This document shows, in pieces, positions 51,183-57,367 of a stretch of DNA of 57,367 bases. The stretch covers positions 1 through 57,367 of the forward strand of contig JAITSS010000077.1 of the NCBI GenBank assembly GCA_031287565.1, written 5' to 3'. The notes beneath the pieces were generated by a model, which made no database searches, was not told where the DNA came from, and saw nothing but the letters and a program-made list of their open reading frames with translations. The translations under genes and the position numbers were made by a program. This DNA is from Desulfobulbaceae bacterium (lineage in GTDB: Bacteria; Desulfobacterota; Desulfobulbia; Desulfobulbales; Desulfocapsaceae). Within the stretch, counting starts at the first letter, position 1, and every line of letters starts with the position of its first letter.

Positions 51183-52085
51183 TCACACCTTTTCCACCGT
51201 CGCTTTGCCAAGCAGGCCAGCCGGTTTGAAAATGAGGATTAAGACGAGCAGCGAAAAGGCGAAGACATCCTCATAATCGCTTGAGATATAGCCAGTGCCG
51301 AAACTTTCGGTGAGGCCCAGGAGCATGCCGCCCAAAACCGCGCCAGGGATCGAGCCGATGCCGCCGAGAACCGCCGCCGCGAAGGCTTTGATTCCGGCTA
51401 AGAAACCGATATAAAAATTGATCTGACCAATGTGCGAGGCGACTAAGAGGCCGCCAATCGCCGCCAGAGCCGAGCCGATAATAAACGTGATCGAGATGAC
51501 CCGGTTGACATTTATGCCCAGAAGAAGGGCCATGGCGCTGTCCTGAGCCGTGGCCCGCATCGCCTTGCCAATGGTCGTGTAGCGGATGACGCAAGTAAGC
51601 GTCACCATGACGACGGCGGTGGTGGCGAGAATCACCAGGTCGCTCGCGCCGATGATGTGCGAATACGGCTCTAAAAAATCAAAATCGGGAATCAGCGCCG
51701 GAAAGGGCACAAAGTCGGCGGTCTGGGCCAAGAGCACATAATTTTGCAGAAAGAACGACATGCCGATGGCGGAAATGAGTGGTGACAGGCGCGGCGCGCC
51801 GCGTAGTGGTCGATAAGCGATGCGTTCAACCGTGTAGCCGTAGGCGGCGGCCCAGACGGCGGCGGCGAGGCCAGCCACAATCACCACCGCTGCCAGTGGA
51901 AATCCGTAAATCGTCAGCGCCGTCGCGATGATGAAGGCTGTGAATGCGCCGATCATATAGATTTCACCATGGGCGAAATTGATCAGGCCGATGATGCCGT
52001 AGACCATGGTGTAGCCCAGGGCGATCAGAGCGTAAATCGCGCCGCGGGTTAGGCCGCCGCAGATGAGTTCGAGAAAGTATTCCAT
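51183..52085 (-). CDS. livH: Branched-chain amino-acid ABC transporter permease LivH
   Basis: The 300-residue permease shows GAIYALIALGYTMVYGIIGLINFAHGEIYMIGAF at the start, the coupling loop TTIGKAMRATAQDSAMALLLGIN, and a terminal FLAGIKAFAAAVLGGIGSIPGA segment, all typical of LivH. It lies 34 bases after livK. No clear Shine-Dalgarno precedes the ATG, so translation may depend on the upstream gene. Confidence 0.95.
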   Translation of the reverse strand: MEYFLELICGGLTRGAIYALIALGYTMVYGIIGLINFAHGEIYMIGAFTAFIIATALTIYGFPLAAVVIVAGLAAAVWAAAYGYTVERIAYRPLRGAPRLSPLISAIGMSFFLQNYVLLAQTADFVPFPALIPDFDFLEPYSHIIGASDLVILATTAVVMVTLTCVIRYTTIGKAMRATAQDSAMALLLGINVNRVISITFIIGSALAAIGGLLVASHIGQINFYIGFLAGIKAFAAAVLGGIGSIPGAVLGGMLLGLTESFGTGYISSDYEDVFAFSLLVLILIFKPAGLLGKATVEKV

Positions 52086-52119
52086 GATGTCAGGGCGCGA
52101 CGCTGATTTGCCGCCGCTC

Positions 52120-53238
52120 TTACTGTTTCACTTCGACAAACTGGCCGTTTCGCACCTGGAAGATGGAAAAACCCACGCCCACGGCGTCGCCCTCGGCGTT
52201 GAACGAGATGGTTCCCAACGGCGTATCGACTTGCTCCGTGCGCAACGCCTGTCGCAAGCCTGGCAGATCAGTCGCGCCGTTTGTCGCTTTTAGGGCGTTG
52301 ACGACGGCCAGGGCCGCCGCGTAGGCGTTTTCATAAAAAGCGCCGGCGTCGGATTGATACATGGCTCTGTGCTCGGCGAAAGCCTGGATGGAAAGAGGAT
52401 TGTTCGTGGTGTCCTTTGGCCCTGAGGCGTAGACGCCCTCGGCGTTTTTCCCGGCTACTTTGATGAAGGTCATGTCTTTGACGCCATCGTCGGAGATGAA
52501 GGCCGCTTGCAGTTTTTTCCGTTTCATCATGCCGACGATTTTTGAGGCTTCCGGATGGTAGCCGCCAAACATCACGGCATCGGCCCGCGACTGCTTAATC
52601 TTCTGAACAATCGCCGAATAATCGACCGCGCCGGGCGTGACGCCCTCAAATAACGCCACCTTGGCTTTGCCGGAATCCTCGATGAATTTTTTCGCGAACT
52701 CGGCAAAGCCCTTGCCGTAATCCCCTTTGTCGTGAATAACGGCGATGTTTTTTGCGCCCAGCCCGTTGATGGCGAAATCGACGTCGATGCGCGCCTGGGT
52801 GTCATCCGGGGCGATGGCGCGGAAGAAATTTGGATATTCGCCGCTGTGCGTGAGTTCCGGGCTGGTCGCCGACGGCGATATGACGACGACACCGGCGTTT
52901 TTGTAGATGGGCAAGGCCGCCTTGGTCGCGCCGGAGCAGACATGGCCAATCACCAGCCGCGCCCCTTCGGAAAGCAGTTTCGTGGCGGCGTTGGTGGCCA
53001 TTTCTGGTTTGCAGGCGTCGTCTTCGGCCAAAAGCTCAATCTGTTTGCCATTGACGCCGCCCTGGGCATTGGTCTTGTCGATGACAATTTTCACGGCGTT
53101 CAGGCTGGGCAAACCGTATGAGGCCAAGTCGCCCGAATGCGCGCCGGCGACGCCGATCTTGATGGTGTCGGCGGCGAACAGCGGCGGCTGCGCCGTCAGC
53201 AAGAGAAAGGCGGCGAGGGCATAGTGGAATAATCGCAT
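52120..53238 (-). CDS. livK: Branched-chain amino-acid ABC transporter substrate-binding protein
   Basis: The 372-residue type 1 periplasmic binding protein has a signal peptide (MRLFHYALAAFLLLTAQPPLFA) and a leucine-binding-protein fold: IKIGVAGAHSGDLASYGL, VIGHVCSGATKAALPIYKNAGVVVISPSATSPELT and AVIHDKGDYGKGFAEFA. The start at 53238 follows AAGGAGGAAACC. It is the first gene of the liv operon and is divergent from lpxK, with the shared promoter region in 53239-53360. The precise amino-acid specificity cannot be read from sequence. Confidence 0.95.
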   Translation of the reverse strand: MRLFHYALAAFLLLTAQPPLFAADTIKIGVAGAHSGDLASYGLPSLNAVKIVIDKTNAQGGVNGKQIELLAEDDACKPEMATNAATKLLSEGARLVIGHVCSGATKAALPIYKNAGVVVISPSATSPELTHSGEYPNFFRAIAPDDTQARIDVDFAINGLGAKNIAVIHDKGDYGKGFAEFAKKFIEDSGKAKVALFEGVTPGAVDYSAIVQKIKQSRADAVMFGGYHPEASKIVGMMKRKKLQAAFISDDGVKDMTFIKVAGKNAEGVYASGPKDTTNNPLSIQAFAEHRAMYQSDAGAFYENAYAAALAVVNALKATNGATDLPGLRQALRTEQVDTPLGTISFNAEGDAVGVGFSIFQVRNGQFVEVKQ

Positions 53239-53360
53239 GGTTTCCTCCTTTAGTGTGACAACTGCGCCGACGGATTGGCTGGGCAAGTCCTGAGCAAATC
53301 CCGTTTCTTTACGAACCATTGCCGCAAAAGAAAAGAGAAAAATAAACCTATTCACCTTCC

Positions 53361-54401
53361 ATGAGCGCCACATCATTGTTGTTCGCCTGCGGGCGGCCCT
53401 TTTCGCCAATCTATTCTCTAGCCATGCGTCTGCGCGAGCGCGGGTATGTCCGGGGCGTTTTCGCGAGTCATATCCTGCCCGCGCCGGTGATTTCCGTTGG
53501 CAATCTGGTTTGGGGCGGCAGCGGCAAAACGCCGTTGGTCGCGGCGATCTGCCGTCATCTTCTGGCGAAAGGCGAGCGTCCGGCGGTGGTCAGCCGCGGT
53601 TACGGCGGTTTGGCCAAGGCGGCGGTGAACCTGGTCTCCGATGGCGAAAACGTGTTTCTTGATGCCCGCGCCGCCGGTGACGAACCGTATATGCTGGCCG
53701 CGATGCTGCCGGGCGTCGCGGTCTTAACCGGGAGAAAACGCATTTTTCCCTGTCGTCAGGCCGTGGAGATGGGCTACACGGTTCTGGTTCTCGATGACGG
53801 TTTTCAGCATTTATCAGTCAGGCGAGACCTGGATTTGGCGCTGTTTAACGCCACGACGCTGGCCGGCAATAGCCGCGTCTTTCCCGGTGGCGAATTGCGC
53901 GAGCCGGTGGCGGCGCTCAAGCGAGCCAACGCCTTTGTTTTAACCGGCGTCGATGCCCGCAACCGCGACCGCGCCGGCCGCTTCGCCGCCCTTCTGAGCG
54001 CGCGATTCCCTGGCAAGCCGGTGTTTCAGATGACGAATATCCTTGAAGAAATCGTCGATCAGCATGGAAGCGGCGTCGCCTGGCCAGCTGCGCCGCTTCT
54101 GGCGGTGTCGGCCATCGCCCACCCGGAGCGTTTTCACAATCTTCTGGCCGATGCGGGAATACAGCTATGTGGCCGCCTGAACTTCGTCGATCACCATCGT
54201 TATCCGCCGGACGCCATGGCGCGCATCGCCCGCGAAGTGAGCAGAAGCGCCGCCGCCGGGCTGATCGTCACCGAAAAAGACCGGGTGAAGCTTGCCGCGC
54301 GACCCTTGCCCGCGCCTTTATTTGCGGCGCGGATTGCCGCCGCGCCGCCGCCGGAACTCTTGGCCCTGATTGACGCCGCTGTGGCCGCCCGTCGACGCTG
54401 A
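53361..54401 (+). CDS. lpxK: Tetraacyldisaccharide 4'-kinase (lipid A synthesis)
   Basis: The 346-residue inner-membrane kinase adds the 4'-phosphate to the lipid A disaccharide. It has an N-terminal hydrophobic region, VISVGNLVWGGSGKTPLV with the P-loop, PAVVSRGYGG, and VLVLDDGFQHLSVRRDLDLALF. The C terminus carries LNFVDHHRYPPDAMARI and IVTEKDRVKL. No obvious Shine-Dalgarno precedes ATG 53361. A strong terminator follows directly. Confidence 0.95.
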   Translation: MSATSLLFACGRPFSPIYSLAMRLRERGYVRGVFASHILPAPVISVGNLVWGGSGKTPLVAAICRHLLAKGERPAVVSRGYGGLAKAAVNLVSDGENVFLDARAAGDEPYMLAAMLPGVAVLTGRKRIFPCRQAVEMGYTVLVLDDGFQHLSVRRDLDLALFNATTLAGNSRVFPGGELREPVAALKRANAFVLTGVDARNRDRAGRFAALLSARFPGKPVFQMTNILEEIVDQHGSGVAWPAAPLLAVSAIAHPERFHNLLADAGIQLCGRLNFVDHHRYPPDAMARIAREVSRSAAAGLIVTEKDRVKLAARPLPAPLFAARIAAAPPPELLALIDAAVAARRR

Positions 54402-54405
54402 GGGA

Positions 54406-54439
54406 AAAAACCACGGGGGAGGCGCCCCGCGTGGTTTTT
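54406..54439. terminator. Intrinsic terminator after lpxK
   Basis: AAAAACCACGGGG pairs with CCCCGCGTGGTTTTT (one bulged G), ending in a T run five bases after the lpxK stop. Confidence 0.88.
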
Positions 54440-54547
54440 CACCCACACTCAGTCCAACGCCGTTGTCGTCGAATACGCGAGGCGTTTGTTAAATAACTAT
54501 TTGATATTATAGGGATAAAATAAATATTTGCTTAGGCCTGTCGAACA

Positions 54548-54563
54548 TGGCGTGATTTTTGCT
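54548..54563 (+). promoter_or_regulatory. Sigma-54-like promoter upstream of lpxC
   Basis: TGGCGTGATTTTTGCT matches the -24/-12 consensus TGGCACG-N4-TTGCW at 10 of 12 fixed positions, with the required 10-base spacing between GG and GC. It lies 56 bp before the lpxC start in a 179-bp intergenic region. An AT-rich stretch upstream (54490-54530) may bind an activator. Confidence 0.45.
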
Positions 54564-54618
54564 TAGAATCGTTCAAAAAATTAAACTTCATTCTTCAGAA
54601 CCTTCAGGAATTTGTACT

Positions 54619-55614
54619 ATGACCACGCTGATGCCGACGCCGCGCCACTATTCCGCCGCTCGCTTGTTCACCGGCCCGCATTCGTCCGTTGAAAACAAGC
54701 TCGCCTATCCTATGGAAGCGTATCAGCGCACGCCGCGCCGCACGGTGAGCTGCGCGGGTGTCGGTCTGCATTCCGGCAAGGACGTGCATCTGACCATCAA
54801 ACCGGCGCCGCCGAACAGCGGCATTCGGTTTATCCGCGCCGACCTGGGCGGGCGAAGCGTTGCCGCCCATATGGATAAGGTGGTGAACACCACTTTGGCG
54901 ACGACCTTGGCTGAAGGCGACTGCCTGGTCAGCACCACCGAACACCTCCTGGCCGCCTTGCGTGGTTGCGGTATCGACAACGCCGACATTGAGCTGGACG
55001 GCCCGGAAGTGCCGATTATGGACGGTAGCGCCGCGCCATTTTGCGACCTGTTGCGCCAGGCCGGGTGCCGTCGCCAGAACGCTTCGCGCATCGCCTTGCG
55101 CATCACCCAGCCAATCCACCACGAAGAAAATGGTAAGCGTTTGGCCGTTTTTCCTTTTGCCGGGTTCACCGTCTTTGAAGAAATTGTCTTTGACGACGAC
55201 ATTATCCAACGGCAGATATTTTCTTCGGCTTTGCGCGGCGACAATTTTCTGGAGCATATCGCCCCGGCCCGCACTTTTGGTCGCGCCGAGGATGTGGAGA
55301 TGCTCTGGGCGCGCGGCCTGGCTTTGGGCGGCACCCTTGATAACGTCGTCACCATCCATTGGAATCGGAAATCGGTACTGAACGAGGGCGGCCTGCGTTT
55401 CCCGAATGAATTTGTTCGTCACAAGGCGCTTGATTTAATCGGCGACTTGACTTTGCTTGGATTTCCGTTGTTGGCGCGTGTCCACGCCTTCAAAGCTGGG
55501 CATGGTCAGCACTTGGGCCTGATGCGGGCAATCGTCGCCTCGCCGGATTGCTGGGAGTGGGTGCGTCTGTCGCCGGATGGCAATTTCAAGCGGGTCGAAG
55601 CCGTGGCCATGTGA
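54619..55614 (+). CDS. lpxC: UDP-3-O-acyl-N-acetylglucosamine deacetylase
   Basis: The 331-residue zinc enzyme performs the committed step of lipid A synthesis. It has RRTVSCAGVGLHSGKDVHLTI, zinc-ligand His109 in TTEHLLAAL, ELDGPEVPIMDGSA, FGRAEDVE, and VRHKALDLIGDL with the second His and the Asp ligand. From ATG 54619 (AGGAA upstream) the protein has about 31 residues before the usual LpxC start. The next in-frame ATG, 54712, fits the family better but lacks a Shine-Dalgarno. Both are possible. Confidence 0.95.
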   Translation: MTTLMPTPRHYSAARLFTGPHSSVENKLAYPMEAYQRTPRRTVSCAGVGLHSGKDVHLTIKPAPPNSGIRFIRADLGGRSVAAHMDKVVNTTLATTLAEGDCLVSTTEHLLAALRGCGIDNADIELDGPEVPIMDGSAAPFCDLLRQAGCRRQNASRIALRITQPIHHEENGKRLAVFPFAGFTVFEEIVFDDDIIQRQIFSSALRGDNFLEHIAPARTFGRAEDVEMLWARGLALGGTLDNVVTIHWNRKSVLNEGGLRFPNEFVRHKALDLIGDLTLLGFPLLARVHAFKAGHGQHLGLMRAIVASPDCWEWVRLSPDGNFKRVEAVAM

Positions 55615-55634
55615 GGCGAATCACCAAAACGACC

Positions 55635-55670
55635 AAGGCCGGGGCGTTTCGCGCTCCGGCCTTTTTTTAT
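55635..55670 (+). terminator. Intrinsic terminator after lpxC
   Basis: AAGGCCGGGGCG pairs with CGCTCCGGCCTT around a TTTCG loop, followed by a run of T residues, 20 bases after the lpxC stop and just before the end of the convergent lipoprotein gene. Confidence 0.9.
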
Positions 55671-55673
55671 TTT

Positions 55674-56621
55674 TCATGGCCCATCATCAAGTTTTCGGAA
55701 GCGCCAGCCGGGGCTGTTCGGCCCTGTCTCCACCTTAAAAAGTTCCCGCTGCTCGTTTATCAGCCACAATTCATTGCCCGTGTCATCGGCGAAGGCGATC
55801 CCTTCCACCTGTTTGGCGCGAATTGGTAGCCAACGGGCGGGCGCGGTAAAAAAATCCCCTTTGCCGTCCCGCGCAAAAAGCCAGACGCCGCCGTAGGTTA
55901 GGACGGCCAGACGCCTGCCGTCCGGTGTCGCATCGGCGGCTGTGACCATGCCGCCCAGTCGGTGGACGCCTATGAAAACCGCCCGCGCTTCATCGCTTTT
56001 TTCTGAAATATCCAGACGATACAAGGCGTTATCGCGGTCTTTCCAGTGCTTGGTGAACAGATGTAAGTGCCCATCAAGCCAGAACAGCGCCTCGGCGTCG
56101 AAGCGTAGCTGGGCGTCGGGAAATGTTTGTTGTTCCGGGTAGGAGAAGGTGATCACCCGACTGGGAACCACGAAAAGGTCGTGTCTGGGGTCGGGTTCGG
56201 CGATTTGATAAATGGTCAGGTCACGGCGCTGGCTGAGATTGTTGCCAATGTCGGCCAGGTAGAGATTGCCCCGTTCGTCGGCGGCCAGGCTTTCCCAATC
56301 AATATTTTTGGCCGGTGACACGGCAATGCCGACAGACTCGACGCCGTTTGTCGGCTGGATCAGCCTTCCCTGGTGGTTGAGGGCGAACAGTTCCGGTTTG
56401 CCGCCGGAATCATTGACGGTCCAGAATAGGCCGGGAAAACGGCGGCTTCGTTGCAGGGCTGAAGGTTCGTTGAGCGCGCCTCCGTCCAGCGTGGCGATTT
56501 CCGGCAAGGCCACGGCGTCGCTCTCGAAATGGTTGGGCAGGGCCAGCGAATAGAGGCGGGCGCAGCCGGACAAAGCCAGAATGAAGACCGCTGCAAGGGC
56601 GAAATAAGGTGTGATTTTCAT
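55674..56621 (-). CDS. Beta-propeller-type lipoprotein
   Basis: The 315-residue protein has a lipoprotein signal with lipobox LSGC (Cys near residue 20). Repeated four-strand blades follow (PGLFWTVNDSGGKPELFALNHQG, NIDWESLAADERGNLYLADIGNN, QVEGIAFADDTGNELWLINEQRELFKVE), like the SdiA-regulated or esterase-like phytase families. It is probably anchored in the outer membrane facing the periplasm; the substrate is unknown. I set the start at ATG 56621, where the signal begins. It lies 42 bases after the PD-(D/E)XK gene on the same strand. Confidence 0.75.
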   Translation of the reverse strand: MKITPYFALAAVFILALSGCARLYSLALPNHFESDAVALPEIATLDGGALNEPSALQRSRRFPGLFWTVNDSGGKPELFALNHQGRLIQPTNGVESVGIAVSPAKNIDWESLAADERGNLYLADIGNNLSQRRDLTIYQIAEPDPRHDLFVVPSRVITFSYPEQQTFPDAQLRFDAEALFWLDGHLHLFTKHWKDRDNALYRLDISEKSDEARAVFIGVHRLGGMVTAADATPDGRRLAVLTYGGVWLFARDGKGDFFTAPARWLPIRAKQVEGIAFADDTGNELWLINEQRELFKVETGPNSPGWRFRKLDDGP

Positions 56622-56663
56622 TGTGCGCCGTGTCAAATTATTGGCCTCATGTCGGCGCGGGAT

Positions 56664-57367
56664 TCAGCACCTGACGATAACAATACCATTCCCTTCTTCC
56701 CAACCGAGGCGTTCCTCCCAGGGTAATTCCTTGCTTTCCGGGCGGCGGTCGAAAATCACCAGCCAAGCCGGGGCGGCGGGCGCTTTGCGGTCGCGGTATT
56801 GGGCGATTTGCCTTAATCCCTTTTCGCGCACGCTTTCCGGCGCTTGTTTATGGCGCAACATCTTGATTTCGATGATGAATTTTTCGCCGCCGTACTCGAC
56901 CAGCATATCCATGCGGCCGCTGCCGGCGGCGACTTCACGCTCGATGTGGCCATCACCGTTAGTTAGGCGATGAAGAAAGGCCACCAACAACAGGTGCGGG
57001 AAGGCTTCGGTATAATCGGCTTTCTGTTCCCAAATTTCCGAATGCTCGCGCCAGAACCCTTGAAATTCCCTGAGCAGGGAATCCATATCCAGCGAGCCGT
57101 CCGGTTTTTGCCACTTGAAGGTCGAGGGGGCGGGCGTTGAATCGTGGTAGCGGGAATTGAGTTGCCGGGTGATAATTTCGTCATAAATTGGGTTGGCGAT
57201 ATACAATCCTTTCTGTGATGACCAGGCGATCAGGCCCAAATCGAGGATAAATTGGACCTCGTCGTCCTCACGCCCCAAAGGATTTTCGCTGTCGCCGGTC
57301 ATCACCGCCTGCACAACTCGCTTCACTTTCTGGTCATACAAACGCTTGCCCAAAGAATCCAAATGCG
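56664..57367 (-). CDS. PD-(D/E)XK nuclease-type protein, C-terminal part (cut by window edge)
   Basis: At least 234 residues remain of a protein whose 5' end lies outside the window; the frame is open to the last base. It contains a linker (VQFILDLGLIAWSSQKGLYIANPIYDEIITRQLN) and then a PD-(D/E)XK nuclease core: GDGHIEREVAAGSGRMDMLVEYGGEKFIIEIKML, with Asp, Glu and Lys in place. This is the C-terminal layout of ATPase/nuclease proteins of the same broad type as the fragment at 114-308. Such families multiply in gut-type bacteria. The missing N terminus would be expected to hold an ATPase domain. Confidence 0.8.
   Translation of the reverse strand, partial: HLDSLGKRLYDQKVKRVVQAVMTGDSENPLGREDDEVQFILDLGLIAWSSQKGLYIANPIYDEIITRQLNSRYHDSTPAPSTFKWQKPDGSLDMDSLLREFQGFWREHSEIWEQKADYTEAFPHLLLVAFLHRLTNGDGHIEREVAAGSGRMDMLVEYGGEKFIIEIKMLRHKQAPESVREKGLRQIAQYRDRKAPAAPAWLVIFDRRPESKELPWEERLGWEEGNGIVIVRC

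Noticed and set aside
1..57367. tRNA, rRNA or CRISPR array
   Set aside because: No cloverleaf, rRNA core or regularly spaced repeat was found while reading both strands; a covariance-model scan was not possible here.

Overview
The window is about 57 kb of fairly GC-rich DNA from a Gram-negative bacterium. It carries two lipid A genes (lpxK, lpxC), lolA, pal, skp, a LbtU-type porin and an exosortase locus. Several families are frequent in Desulfobacterota: a DUF3786 protein, a TIGR03960-type B12/radical SAM protein fused to DUF2344, a 148-residue flavodoxin, a DUF2325 protein, a two-ACT-domain GcvR-like protein and the yicC-remA-gmk cluster. A deltaproteobacterial (Desulfobacterota-like) host is my best inference; the species cannot be fixed from the sequence. 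I saw no rRNA, tRNA, CRISPR array or complete insertion sequence.

Layout from left to right. 1-590: a truncated AAA-ATPase-like fragment and a promoter region. 588-6995 (+): two DUF3798 periplasmic proteins (one Sec, one Tat), a hybrid sensor kinase with REC and HPt, and a REC/HD-GYP regulator, which look like one signalling module. 6996-8927: a compound hairpin repeat, a DUF3786 protein, a lipoprotein and an ACT protein. 9080-12966 (-): a redox/iron group (DUF2325, a Cys-tailed small protein, flavodoxin, LbtU-like porin and an unlisted 52-residue FeoB-associated Cys-rich membrane protein). 13297-14232 (+): an outer-membrane MetA-type protein. 14461-19900 (-): aroC, a SNF2 helicase and aroD. 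20197-23968: an AMIN-domain protein and the radical SAM/DUF2344 protein. 24082-27932 (+): exosortase locus (Wza-like export protein, outer-membrane barrel, EpsI, exosortase).

28034-36727 (-): a YbhGFSR-like ABC exporter operon (HlyD, tandem ATPase, two permeases). It is split by an AT-rich pabA-pabB-pabC cassette bracketed by an exact 15-bp direct repeat. That repeat is the ATGA stop/start junction of the ATPase and permease genes, so both genes stay intact. An orphan AbrB antitoxin lies between hlyD and the ATPase. 36904-39146 (-): a Fur/PerR regulator with a palindrome before it, and a radical SAM protein coupled to a 141-residue protein of unknown function.

39451-43254 (+): envelope and housekeeping genes (pal, skp, yicC, remA-like, gmk, rlmB-like). 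43323-48470 (-): S1-domain protein, lolA, murI, EamA transporter, J-domain protein and YkgJ-like protein. 48480-53238 (-): a complete branched-chain amino-acid ABC importer (livKHMGF). 53361-55614 (+): lpxK and lpxC, the latter behind a sigma-54-like site. 55674-57367 (-): a beta-propeller lipoprotein and the C-terminal part of a PD-(D/E)XK nuclease-type protein cut by the window edge.

The strongest candidates for something undescribed are the DUF3798/phosphorelay/HD-GYP module, the precise pab-cassette insertion, and an exosortase locus without a visible PEP-CTERM substrate.
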